DNA from: Spirochaeta sp. UBA2779
GTDB lineage: Bacteria > Spirochaetota > Spirochaetia > DSM-2461
Assembly: GCA_002352375.1 (NCBI GenBank)
Contig: DEIH01000073.1
Location: 1 to 11,658, forward strand
Reading direction: 5' to 3'
DNA: 11,658 nt
Each line of letters opens with the position of its first letter. Positions within the stretch are counted from its first letter, which is position 1. Below are positions 1 to 7,670 of the stretch, in pieces. Position numbers and translations under genes: made by a program. The notes beneath the pieces are model-generated. The model saw only the letters and a program-made list of their open reading frames with translations. It was not told the DNA's origin and did no database searches.

Positions 1-1
1 T

Positions 2-457
2 CTTGCCCTGGAAGCTCTGGGACCGGAGCCCGAGGATTGGGAACAGCTTTCCTCGGCGGAGTTTGTTATACGGGAGATTCGCAAGGATGAATGGCCCCAG
101 GTTCTGGAATGGAACAAGTTAGCAGAAACAGATAACCATTCAGAGATAACCCCGGGTGAATCTGGAGAAGTACTGGTGGCAGAAGGGCCATCCGGTGAGA
201 TTGTCGGTTATTCGCGTTTGATTCTTGAACTAGAATCTGGAGATTTGGAGGGCCGTCTGGATCAGGAATATATAATACCTGAACTTAGAGGGCTGGGTAT
301 CGGCCGAATGCTTACAGAGGTCTTATTAAAACAGGCAGAAAAAAAAGGTGCTGCCGCATTTACCGTTAAAACCGGAATATCTAGCAGGGAAATGGAGAAA
401 TATTTAGAAAACTCCGGATTTACTCCGGTTACAACCCTGTGGAGGAAGAAGCTCTAA
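2..457 (+). CDS. GNAT-family N-acetyltransferase, C-terminal part (5' end outside window)
   Basis: The frame is open from base 2, so this is the end of a longer gene; 151 residues are visible. From about residue 21 (FVIREIRKDEW) the sequence reads as a GNAT fold. Acetyl-CoA binding motif A is clear: a beta strand (QEYIIPEL) followed by the pyrophosphate loop RGLGIG at residues 96-101 and its helix. The C-terminal strand region carries the usual 'LENSGFTPV' ending. GNAT enzymes move an acetyl group from acetyl-CoA to an amine; the substrate cannot be read here. The first 20 residues (ALGPEPEDWEQLSS) look like a linker, so an N-terminal domain may lie upstream. A GTG at 176 is a poor start because it would remove the first strands of the domain. 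The stop codon TAA (455-457) overlaps the stop of the converging acyltransferase gene. Confidence 0.85.
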   Translation, partial: LALEALGPEPEDWEQLSSAEFVIREIRKDEWPQVLEWNKLAETDNHSEITPGESGEVLVAEGPSGEIVGYSRLILELESGDLEGRLDQEYIIPELRGLGIGRMLTEVLLKQAEKKGAAAFTVKTGISSREMEKYLENSGFTPVTTLWRKKL

Positions 458-1380
458 GGTAATTTCCCCAGTTTTTCCTTTTCTTTGAGACGCATCGGCT
501 CTACACGATTGTTTATGGCCTCCAGTTCTGCCATTACACGGTTTACAACATACTGTTTGGGATCTACATCTACAGGAGCTGATTTCTCGGCTATCTTTCT
601 GAATTCCCGGCCTTTAACAATATCCGAACAGGTTAAAATCATCAGGTCGGGAATGGCTGTATCCCGGGTCATATCACCCGATTTATGGGGGGGAAGGGCA
701 TTCCCGTTGATAGCCAGAAACAGTACGTTGTCAAAAGTTTTAATATAAGAATGTATCTCTCTGACACCCTTGCGGGAGCTTGGATCCCAGGGCCGGTAGC
801 GGGTGCCTGCGGGGAATACCAGTATAATTCTGCTATTTTTTTTTCTATTAATCATTTCCCGCATGGCTGCATGGTTGATGGGAATGCTGATTTTTCGAAT
901 AGCGGCAAGTTTTTCAGTGTTGGTTATATTGTCCAGCGACCTGCTGGGATAAATAATCAGAGTGTCGTAAGAACGGGTGAAAAGGGCGGTAATCGGAGAA
1001 TCTTCGCTGAGTTTCATACCACGGATAGGCAGAAGAGTTTCGGCAATCTTTGGACCCAGACTCGGATTTTTCTCGATTAAGTGATAGAAAATCGGAAAAT
1101 CAAAATTGCTGTAATGTTCTGAGAGAATCAAACAGGATTCTCCTGCCATGCTTCGTCTGTAGAGTTCTTTTATGGCTTCTGTGTTTTCAATTCGGCTTCC
1201 TGGTAGAAGAAATTTTTCAGCTAACCCTCCTAGAATAGCCTTGTTTTTCGGACAGCCTTCCTGATAGACGTTCTCCGGGCTGAAACTGTAATCACCGGTA
1301 AGGTTAGATTCCATGTCCGAAATCTGTTCGTATATTTCTGATATTTTCACAATAGTATTGTGATATATAATTAAGCTCAT
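454..1380 (-). CDS. PlsC/GPAT-like 1-acyl-glycerol-phosphate acyltransferase family protein
   Basis: This 308-residue protein has the two signatures of glycerolipid acyltransferases. The catalytic HX4D motif is H89-YSNF-D94. The phosphate-binding motif III region is FPAGTR at 189-194, followed by RPWDP. This family transfers a fatty acyl group to glycerol-3-phosphate or lysophosphatidate in phospholipid synthesis. No clear membrane helix is visible. The length and the 'GTRYRPWDP' stretch recall soluble plastid-type glycerol-3-phosphate acyltransferases as much as classical PlsC, so the acceptor is uncertain. The usual Glu of FPEGTR is Ala here. The gene lies 29 bp downstream of the CBM48-like gene on the same strand and is probably co-transcribed with it. 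No Shine-Dalgarno sequence is visible before the ATG at 1380, which fits translation depending on the upstream gene. A run of seven C (coding strand) encodes Pro-Pro-His near residue 230. Confidence 0.8.
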   Translation of the reverse strand: MSLIIYHNTIVKISEIYEQISDMESNLTGDYSFSPENVYQEGCPKNKAILGGLAEKFLLPGSRIENTEAIKELYRRSMAGESCLILSEHYSNFDFPIFYHLIEKNPSLGPKIAETLLPIRGMKLSEDSPITALFTRSYDTLIIYPSRSLDNITNTEKLAAIRKISIPINHAAMREMINRKKNSRIILVFPAGTRYRPWDPSSRKGVREIHSYIKTFDNVLFLAINGNALPPHKSGDMTRDTAIPDLMILTCSDIVKGREFRKIAEKSAPVDVDPKQYVVNRVMAELEAINNRVEPMRLKEKEKLGKLP

Positions 1381-1409
1381 TGGAAGTGAAAGAAAGTATT
1401 ATCCGGTCT

Positions 1410-2111
1410 TTACCTGATGACAGATGCTGTTTCACCCCAACCATTATGCGAGGTGTTATGATTTTCAGGGTCCGGGATATCCCGGCCGTTTACCACAAAA
1501 CGGTAGAACCGGGCATCTTCAGGTAGTTTGAGGGTAACAGTGTAAACGCCGGGATATACGGGAGATTCTTCCATGGGTGTCAGATAAGGATCCCAGCGGT
1601 TGAAATCTCCGATGAGTGATACCCGGGAGCTCTCATCTCCGAAGTAAACAAAACGGGTTTTTCCGCTGGGAAGCCGGGTTATCCCCGGGGAAGGTACTGA
1701 TGAATCAACCGGAATCATAACTGATGAAACCAGTACTCCACGGGTATCCCGTACTCTCTCGCTGTTCGGATCTATAGTCCACAATCCATCGACAACCAGC
1801 CGATATCTGATTTCGTTAGTATTCTCGGGTATTGAAAGGCTGAGGATGAAAATCCCATGGCGGTTTTTTTCGTATGTATGAAATATACGGTACTGTTCAC
1901 TCTCAAGGGCCAAAGATACAACCTGCGTACCCTGTGGAGCTGCATAGCTCAAAACAATGTGCTTATTGAGAATATATGGTTTTGTAGATTCCGTTGTATT
2001 GATAATTCTGTGGTGGAGTTCTGTATCGAATGTAAGCGCAGATAACGGAATAATTCCGAAAATGGCCATGATTACTGCAGGAATTATACTTTGGGCCCAC
2101 GATCTTATCAT
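1410..2111 (-). CDS. Exported protein with tandem CBM48/glycogen-binding-like E-set domains
   Basis: From the ATG at 2111 the protein has 233 residues. It begins with a signal peptide: MIRSW, a hydrophobic stretch, and a likely cut after PLSA, before LTFD. Two beta-sandwich E-set modules follow. The first covers about residues 50-130 and ends in YRLVVDGLWTIDPNSERVRD. The second covers about 150-233 and carries the typical VSLIGDFNRWDP and YRFVVNGRDIPDP motifs of CBM48/AMPK-type glycogen-binding domains. There is no catalytic domain, so it may bind a glycan or a protein in the periplasm; that role is inferred. An in-frame ATG at 2126 would add MWGGI, but its AGGA abuts the codon. The ATG at 2111 has a run of eight G three bases upstream that can serve as ribosome binding site, and it gives a cleaner signal peptide. 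First gene of a two-gene unit with the acyltransferase. Confidence 0.8.
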   Translation of the reverse strand: MIRSWAQSIIPAVIMAIFGIIPLSALTFDTELHHRIINTTESTKPYILNKHIVLSYAAPQGTQVVSLALESEQYRIFHTYEKNRHGIFILSLSIPENTNEIRYRLVVDGLWTIDPNSERVRDTRGVLVSSVMIPVDSSVPSPGITRLPSGKTRFVYFGDESSRVSLIGDFNRWDPYLTPMEESPVYPGVYTVTLKLPEDARFYRFVVNGRDIPDPENHNTSHNGWGETASVIR

Positions 2112-2220
2112 TATCCCCCCCCACATTCCTCATCTTCGGTTAATATTGAAGTTGCTTTAATACTTCTAATAGTTCAATGGAACTTTTTTATCGCCGATAA
2201 AAGGTGTAGGACACTATTTA
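2112..2220. promoter_or_regulatory. Divergent intergenic region between the CBM48-like gene and flcA
   Basis: This 109-bp gap separates two divergent genes and must hold promoters for both. The rightward sigma-28-like promoter is given separately. On the minus strand the DNA is AT-rich around 2135-2170, but I could not find a convincing -35/-10 pair for the leftward gene. An eight-base C tract (2115-2122, G on the coding strand) ends three bases before the leftward ATG. Confidence 0.5.
2174..2200 (+). promoter_or_regulatory. Sigma-28 (FliA)-type flagellar promoter of flcA
   Basis: The -10 element GCCGATAA at 2193-2200 is an exact match to the FliA consensus. TCAA at 2174-2177 stands for the consensus TAAA and is separated from it by exactly 15 bases, the standard spacing (TAAA-N15-GCCGATAA). 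Only one of the twelve core bases differs. Transcription would start near 2207, giving a leader of about 14 bases that contains the ribosome binding site AGGA (2208-2211), nine bases before the ATG at 2221. A flagellar promoter directly in front of a candidate flagellar collar gene supports both calls. Confidence 0.75.
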
Positions 2221-5200
2221 ATGCCGACTCTTGAAGTACTGGAAACATTAAAACAACGTATCAATGAACTGGGAGATGAACCCCGGCTGCTCGAAGAGCG
2301 CGGTGAATCTCTTGGGGATATTACTCCCACTGCATCTCCGCTGGATTCCGATCTGGAACAGCTTCTCAACAATGAGAGCTCCGGAGGTGGTATCAACGAG
2401 ATGGAGGCCCTGCTAGGATCTTATGTAGACGATCTTGGAGAAGCCGATCAGGAAGAGGAAGGTGACTCCTCTTTTGATGATTTCAGCCTTGATAACCTGG
2501 AAGGTATCGAAGGGCTTGATAATTTTGAAGAATCCGGGGGTATCGATGACTTCGGAGAGGTAGAAGAGCCTGAAGAGATTAAAGCATCAGAAGAATCGGA
2601 AGAACCTGAAGGACTTGAGGGTATCGGTGAACTTGAGGATTCTGGAATAGATGATTTTTCTCTGGATGAATTTAGTCTCGAGGATGAGGCTGTAGAAGAT
2701 TTTCAGCCGGATAGTGAGCTTCCTGAGGATCTGGTAGAAGAGCCGATAGAAGAGCCGATAGAAAATGTCTCAGCCGAGGATAGCGGGTTCTCTCTTGAAG
2801 ATTTGGATCTTGATACCGATGTCGAAGATCTTGGAAATCTCGGAGAACTTGAAGATCTTGAAGATCTGGACAACTTGGATGGCGCAGCAGAAGAAGACGG
2901 GCTGACAGATATTCCTGATGTTGAATCAGCTGTAGACAACCTTGGAGACCTGGATTCTTTAGACTCAGAATCCCCGGAGTCTCTTTCCCTTGATGAAGAG
3001 CTGAACTTTGAGGAGGAACTCGGCGCGGATATTCTTTCTGATATCAGCGATCTGGATGATGATTCCCAACAGTTCTCGATGGACGATTTCGGGGATCAGT
3101 ACAACTTTAAAGAGGGTGATGACGCTTATTCCGCAGACCTTGGTGTAGACCTGGATCAACTTGAACATTCTCTTGACGAAGCATATGAAGATGATGAAAA
3201 ACCTTTTTCCATTGACGAAGAGGATTTTAATGCAATTCGTCAGACCCTTGCTTCGCTTCCACGCAATCTGAAAATAGCTCTTGAGGAGCTGCTGGCCGAC
3301 GAACGCCGAAGCCGTGAAGACTTAAAGCCAATAATTGATGCCTTGATTAACGGAGAAACACCGAAAAGCCTGGCAGCCAGATTCAAAACGCTTACAAAAC
3401 GTAAAATCGACCTTCCCAGAAACTATGAGAAACGTTCTGGTTTGGCCCTGGAGGCAAGCAGGGCTTCTTTGGTGTATCAGCTGGTTCGGGAGGGTTGGCC
3501 GGTTATCCGGATCGTGCTGCTTGTTATCAGTATCACTTGGGTATTGGGAGCTTCCATCTTTATGTGGGTTTATCGTCCACTCAAAGCCTATCAGCTGTAC
3601 CAGCTCGGGCTGGATGCCATCAAGGTTGATGAGGTTGAAAAAGCAGAGGAATATTTTCATGATGCATGGGATGGCTGGCCCCTCTTTTATTCTGAAGATA
3701 AGGACCCGGACCGTATTGCTGACTCACCCATAGTTGTAAAAGGCTGGAAGACCGATAACGAGTGGCTGATGTACGCCCGAGCCCTCAGGCGCCGGAAACA
3801 ATGGGATACCGCCATGCAGTTCTATGAAGGTTATCTCAGTAATAAACCGGGTTCAAAAGATGTTCGTCTTGAATATTCCAGATTTCTCTCCGGAGTACTG
3901 GGGAAATATCAGGAAGCATTTAATCTCATTGAAAGCGCACCGGTTACCGGCCGGTTGGAATGGGACAGGGATTATACTCTTGCCGCAGGGGATGTTTTAC
4001 TCGATTGGGCTGAGGACGATCCCACTAAATATGAAGAAGCCCGTAAGCGTTATGCCAAGGTGCTGGAACTTTCCCGAAATGACGAGAGGGCGATACTTTC
4101 AATGATGAGATATCATCTCCGTCTGAAGGACAGTGATGAAATTGAGCGGCTGCTTCCGATTTTTGATAATGAGATTGCCGGACGTACCGATTCTCCTCAG
4201 CTGGCATCGGAAGTATATGCCGGTCTTGGAAATTATCAGCTGGCAAAAAGTAATGAGAAAGAGGCCCGTCGTTTTATAGATCTTGCAATTTCTGCTGACC
4301 CTCAGTCTCCCGAGGCTTCATTTATAGATGCTACGTTCTGGCGGCAGGCAGAGGATGAGCAAAAAGAACTCTCTGCGTATAAACAAACTCTGGTAAATCT
4401 GGAAGGCCGGGAATCCCTAACCCGAAGGAACCTGGAAATCAGAATACTCACCCTCGGGGGGATGGGACGTGTTCAGGCCTTAAGCGGTGATTTTATTAAT
4501 GCGGAATCCAGTTACTATAAATCAGTAAGTTTGTATGAAGATGCCAGGAGCCGGAATCAACTGGGTGCAGATCCGGCATTCGGACAGATTTATCTGGACC
4601 TTGGAAACCTGAAATATACCGGGATTGAATCCGGGGGGAAGTCTTCAGATCTCAAGCTAACACTTGCTTCAAACCAGGAACTGGTAAAAGAAGGATCTGA
4701 ACGGTTTTCAGAACTGGATCTGGCCGATTATTATTTTACAGAAGCCCAGAAGCTCTTTACAGGGAGCCGGCGGGGAACAGGACTTCCAACCGGTTCTCTC
4801 TATCGCCGGGGTTATGCACGCTACGAGCTGGCCAGGGATGATGCCCTTCTGGATTTTCATAGGGTGGCGAGATTAAAGCCGGATGATTATGAAGTTAGGA
4901 TAGCTTTGGCAACGGTATTGCTTAAAAGCGGTGATTATGAGGCTTCACGAAATCAATATGCCAGAGCATTGGATCTTCTGGATGATGAATTACGCAGAAC
5001 CGGAGGTGTACTGAATCCGCTGGATAAGCAAAGCCACTCGGAACTGCTCCTGCGATACATCATTGCCTGGAATAATCTAGGTGTCGGTCGAGCACGCTCA
5101 GCAGCCAGGGGCGGTGGCGAGGGGGACTATGCAGCTGCCTTGAGCGCTTTTACCATGGCCTCAGAGTATCTTGATGAAGTGTATGAGGACATGCCTGATT

Positions 5201-5403
5201 TAATCAGCCGGGGTGCTTCAGCGGTGAGAAACCTTGATGGTGAACGGATCGTTAAGGATGTGAACGGCCTTAAGCTGCTGGAAGAGAACACCACAATACC
5301 GTATCTGAACCGGATGAGGCTTCTCGGTCTGGAGAAAGCTCCTGAGGGAACAGGCCTCTATATGATGTATTCGGATATTCCCTCAGATCTTCACAGTAAC
5401 TGA
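2221..5403 (+). CDS. flcA: Periplasmic flagellar collar protein FlcA-like (acidic N-terminus, TM, TPR domain)
   Basis: This 1060-residue protein has three parts. Residues 1-325 are very acidic and low in complexity (repeats such as LEDLDNLD, EEPIEEPIE). Residues 327-425 form a compact mixed-charge region (FSIDEEDFNAIRQTL to LVREGWP). One hydrophobic helix at about 431-451 is followed by RPL. The remaining ~600 residues are rich in helical repeats of TPR type, for example at 514-547 (WDTAMQFYEGYLSNKPGS), 604-635, 660-700 (EARRFIDLAISADPQSPEA) and 880-925 (YEASRNQYARAL). Positive residues before the helix suggest a cytoplasmic N-terminus and a periplasmic TPR domain. This layout is that of spirochaete FlcA (Borrelia BB0326), which helps build the motor collar and recruit stators. 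Identity is inferred from architecture and from the sigma-28 promoter in front. It stands alone and meets ilvE tail to tail with a 2-bp gap. Confidence 0.75.
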   Translation: MPTLEVLETLKQRINELGDEPRLLEERGESLGDITPTASPLDSDLEQLLNNESSGGGINEMEALLGSYVDDLGEADQEEEGDSSFDDFSLDNLEGIEGLDNFEESGGIDDFGEVEEPEEIKASEESEEPEGLEGIGELEDSGIDDFSLDEFSLEDEAVEDFQPDSELPEDLVEEPIEEPIENVSAEDSGFSLEDLDLDTDVEDLGNLGELEDLEDLDNLDGAAEEDGLTDIPDVESAVDNLGDLDSLDSESPESLSLDEELNFEEELGADILSDISDLDDDSQQFSMDDFGDQYNFKEGDDAYSADLGVDLDQLEHSLDEAYEDDEKPFSIDEEDFNAIRQTLASLPRNLKIALEELLADERRSREDLKPIIDALINGETPKSLAARFKTLTKRKIDLPRNYEKRSGLALEASRASLVYQLVREGWPVIRIVLLVISITWVLGASIFMWVYRPLKAYQLYQLGLDAIKVDEVEKAEEYFHDAWDGWPLFYSEDKDPDRIADSPIVVKGWKTDNEWLMYARALRRRKQWDTAMQFYEGYLSNKPGSKDVRLEYSRFLSGVLGKYQEAFNLIESAPVTGRLEWDRDYTLAAGDVLLDWAEDDPTKYEEARKRYAKVLELSRNDERAILSMMRYHLRLKDSDEIERLLPIFDNEIAGRTDSPQLASEVYAGLGNYQLAKSNEKEARRFIDLAISADPQSPEASFIDATFWRQAEDEQKELSAYKQTLVNLEGRESLTRRNLEIRILTLGGMGRVQALSGDFINAESSYYKSVSLYEDARSRNQLGADPAFGQIYLDLGNLKYTGIESGGKSSDLKLTLASNQELVKEGSERFSELDLADYYFTEAQKLFTGSRRGTGLPTGSLYRRGYARYELARDDALLDFHRVARLKPDDYEVRIALATVLLKSGDYEASRNQYARALDLLDDELRRTGGVLNPLDKQSHSELLLRYIIAWNNLGVGRARSAARGGGEGDYAAALSAFTMASEYLDEVYEDMPDLISRGASAVRNLDGERIVKDVNGLKLLEENTTIPYLNRMRLLGLEKAPEGTGLYMMYSDIPSDLHSN
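2737..2760 (+). repeat. Tandem 12-bp repeat within the acidic region of flcA
   Basis: GAAGAGCCGATA occurs twice without a gap (2737-2748 and 2749-2760) and encodes EEPIEEPI. Together with similar near-repeats such as CTTGAAGAT around 2848-2865, it suggests that the acidic domain grew by slippage duplications. Copy number may differ between strains without breaking the frame. Confidence 0.7.
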
Positions 5404-5405
5404 TA

Positions 5406-6488
5406 CTAAACAGCTGTCATCCAGCTGTAACGGTCTTCAACGGCTCCATACTGTATCCCTTTCAGTTCTTTGAGGAGATTCATGGATAAGGAGTTTTCTT
5501 TCAAGCTGGAGAACTCTCGCTTGTTACCCTTGTGAGTCAGCGATCCCAAAGGGGTAATTCCCGCTGCAGTTCCGGTAACGAAGCATTCTTCAGCATTTTC
5601 CAGAACATCACTTATCGGCAGGTCGGTCTCAGTCACTTCAAGTCCTTTGTCTCTGGCCATGGTGATGATTGAACTTCTGGTTATTCCCGGGAGTATGGTG
5701 TCGTGAAGAGCCGGGGTTATCAGCTTGTTTTCCGGGAATAGTGCAAAGAAGTTGCAGGAGGTGCCTTCTTCTATGTTTTTCCCGGTTGCGGCATCGAGGA
5801 ATATGGCTTCCATATAGCCTTCATCCACGGCTTCACTTTTTGCCAGGGTTGATATTACGTAGTTTGCCGCTGTTTTAATCCACCCGGTACCATTAGGTGT
5901 TGCCCGAACCCGATTGGATGTAACCGCCTCATTTTTCCCTGGGACAAAATAAGCGGAAACGTTGGTGCTGACGGTGATAACCCAGGGGTTTTTTGATGTG
6001 TTAACTCCGATCCCCGGTTCAGAATAGGTGAACGGTCTGATATAAACCGCAGCGGCGCTCTGCCAGAAATCATTCTCCCAGGCGGTATTATATTTCGGTG
6101 TGAATCCCAGGTTGGCATTGCGCTTAACCGTCTCCAGTATGCTCTTGAGTAATAGCTGTTCGTCTATCGGGGGCATACGAAGGCCCTTCATTGAGGAGGC
6201 CATCCTGGAACAGTTCCGGTCGGGACGAAAGAGTTTCAGTGAGCCATCAGGCTGGGGATACGCTTTTAAACCCTCAAAGCAGCCGAGGCCGTATTGAGTT
6301 GTATAATTAACCAGGGGGAAGTGGGGAAAGGTGTTTCGCTCGTTGGCCAGAGCAAGCTGGGCTTCATCATCCAGAGCCGCTTCTTCTGCGGGGGTGAGGT
6401 GCCTTTGTTCGATGTATTTCCCGGTCCATGTTTCACCGTTGTAACGGGCACTGTGAACCCAGGGATGTATTGAGAGTTTAAAAGCCAT
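5406..6488 (-). CDS. ilvE: Branched-chain amino acid aminotransferase (class IV PLP enzyme)
   Basis: The 360-residue protein is a full-length BCAT of the longer type. It converts valine, leucine and isoleucine to their 2-oxo acids and back with 2-oxoglutarate/glutamate. Visible motifs are YGLGCFEGLKAY at 66-77, RPDRNCSRM at 88-96, FTYSEPGIGV at 153-162, the PLP Schiff-base lysine K205 in GWIKTAANY, the EEGTSCNFF stretch at 240-248, LPGITR at 266-271 and TGTAAG at 305-310. The ATG at 6488 has a good ribosome binding site, GAGGT, seven bases upstream, with AGGA also close. The gene stands alone on the minus strand, diverging from manC and converging on flcA. A weak promoter candidate on the minus strand (TTGCTC, 18 bases, TATTAT) lies between it and manC. 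No ilvBCD genes are seen nearby. Confidence 0.96.
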   Translation of the reverse strand: MAFKLSIHPWVHSARYNGETWTGKYIEQRHLTPAEEAALDDEAQLALANERNTFPHFPLVNYTTQYGLGCFEGLKAYPQPDGSLKLFRPDRNCSRMASSMKGLRMPPIDEQLLLKSILETVKRNANLGFTPKYNTAWENDFWQSAAAVYIRPFTYSEPGIGVNTSKNPWVITVSTNVSAYFVPGKNEAVTSNRVRATPNGTGWIKTAANYVISTLAKSEAVDEGYMEAIFLDAATGKNIEEGTSCNFFALFPENKLITPALHDTILPGITRSSIITMARDKGLEVTETDLPISDVLENAEECFVTGTAAGITPLGSLTHKGNKREFSSLKENSLSMNLLKELKGIQYGAVEDRYSWMTAV

Positions 6489-6560
6489 CTTCCTTACCTC
6501 GTGATTCGTAGGATAGACTCCAATAATAGGTTGTGATTCAAATGAGGAGCAATAGGGAAT

Positions 6561-7628
6561 ATGGTTGAAAATGTCATTATCATGGCCGGAGGTGCGGGAA
6601 AAAGGCTCTGGCCGGCGTCAATGGGAAAGCGACCTAAACAGTTCCTTCGGGTAAACGGAGAGACAACTCTCTTTCGGGGAACTCTGGAAAGGGCTTTTAA
6701 TCTGGGGATTTCCGGAAATGTCTATGTCGTAACACATGAGGAACATGTTGATGCGGCGGTGGAAGAATGCCTCTCTCTCACCGGGGAGCGTCGTTCGAGA
6801 GTTGTGATACTGGCTGAACCTATTGCCAGAAATACGGCACCGGCTCTGGCTCTGGCAGCCGTCAGGATGGATTTGGACGGGAGAATAGATGAAACCTGCC
6901 TTGTTATGCCGGCGGATCATCTGATAACACTCCGGGAAGGGTTTACCGCATCAGTTGAGACAGCCTCTGATGAAGCTCTAAACGGTTTTATCGTGCCGTT
7001 TGGAATAGTTCCGGACAGTCCTGCTACCGGTTATGGTTATATTGAAACAGGCGGGACTGTGGGGTCTGGATTCGAGGTGAAATCGTTCAGGGAGAAGCCG
7101 GATACCGAAACCGCAGAGAAATACCTGGCCACCGGCCGGCACTACTGGAATTCCGGTCTGTTCACCTACAGAAATGATGTCTTTCTCGCTGAACTGGCGT
7201 CTTGCACCCCGGAAGTTTCAAAAGTCTTCCTCAATCCTGATGAAAAATGGTTTTCATCCCGTATGGATTCTGATATTCGGATTTATGAACCGGCGGAGAT
7301 ATTAAGATTTCTTTATGAGGGCTGCCCGGGTATCTCAATGGATTATGCTGTAATGGAAAAAACTGATAAAATCCGAATGGTGAAAGCCGGTTTCGACTGG
7401 AATGATGTGGGAAGCTGGGATGTGATTGCCGAGCTTGATAATAAATCCAAAGAGCCGGTTTACAGTTTTGAGTCTGAACGGAATTATGTATATTCCGACC
7501 GGCCGGTGGCTCTCTGCGGGGTGAAAGACCTCATTGTTGTTGTCGCCAACGGCCGGGTGATGATTTGCAGGAAGGGTATGAGCCAGCTTGTAAAAGATGC
7601 GGCGGAAGAAGACCTCTCCCGGCAATAA
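6561..7628 (+). CDS. manC: Mannose-1-phosphate guanylyltransferase
   Basis: This 355-residue nucleotidyltransferase makes GDP-mannose from mannose-1-phosphate and GTP, for surface glycans. The N-terminal signature GGAGKRLWPAS runs from residue 10 to 20, followed by PKQFL at 25-29. Other family motifs are LAEPIARNTAPA (84-95), LVMPADHLI (114-122), FREKPD (176-181), the YWNSGLF sugar-binding stretch (195-201), SMDYAVMEK (259-267) and FDWNDVGSW (278-286). The length fits the single-domain form; the C-terminal phosphomannose isomerase domain of bifunctional ManC/AlgA enzymes is absent. GAGGAG at 6544-6549 lies 11 bases before the ATG, and a weaker AGGGA lies closer. It faces away from ilvE, with 72 bp between them. 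ssb follows after 96 bp without a convincing terminator, so the two may share a transcript. Confidence 0.95.
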   Translation: MVENVIIMAGGAGKRLWPASMGKRPKQFLRVNGETTLFRGTLERAFNLGISGNVYVVTHEEHVDAAVEECLSLTGERRSRVVILAEPIARNTAPALALAAVRMDLDGRIDETCLVMPADHLITLREGFTASVETASDEALNGFIVPFGIVPDSPATGYGYIETGGTVGSGFEVKSFREKPDTETAEKYLATGRHYWNSGLFTYRNDVFLAELASCTPEVSKVFLNPDEKWFSSRMDSDIRIYEPAEILRFLYEGCPGISMDYAVMEKTDKIRMVKAGFDWNDVGSWDVIAELDNKSKEPVYSFESERNYVYSDRPVALCGVKDLIVVVANGRVMICRKGMSQLVKDAAEEDLSRQ

Positions 7629-7670
7629 TTCTCTTTTTTTGAAGTTTTTTCATTTTACTTCAAGCCATTC

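Noticed and set aside
176..457. A separate short gene starting at GTG 176.
   Set aside because: The same frame is open to the window edge and the GNAT fold begins upstream of 176, so it is the end of a longer gene.
687..693. Seven-base G tract inside the acyltransferase gene as a phase-variation site.
   Set aside because: It encodes a plain Pro-Pro-His in frame, away from the start; six-base G runs are common in this window.
5410..5428. Inverted repeat ACAGCTG/CAGCTGT with a five-base loop at the flcA/ilvE junction as a terminator.
   Set aside because: Only seven pairs, no T-tract on either side, and it lies in the last codons of ilvE; it may be chance.
7639..7663. TTGAAGT/ACTTCAA hairpin after manC as a terminator.
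   Set aside because: Seven AT-rich pairs with an 11-base loop and no T run after it; too weak to call. The T run lies before it.
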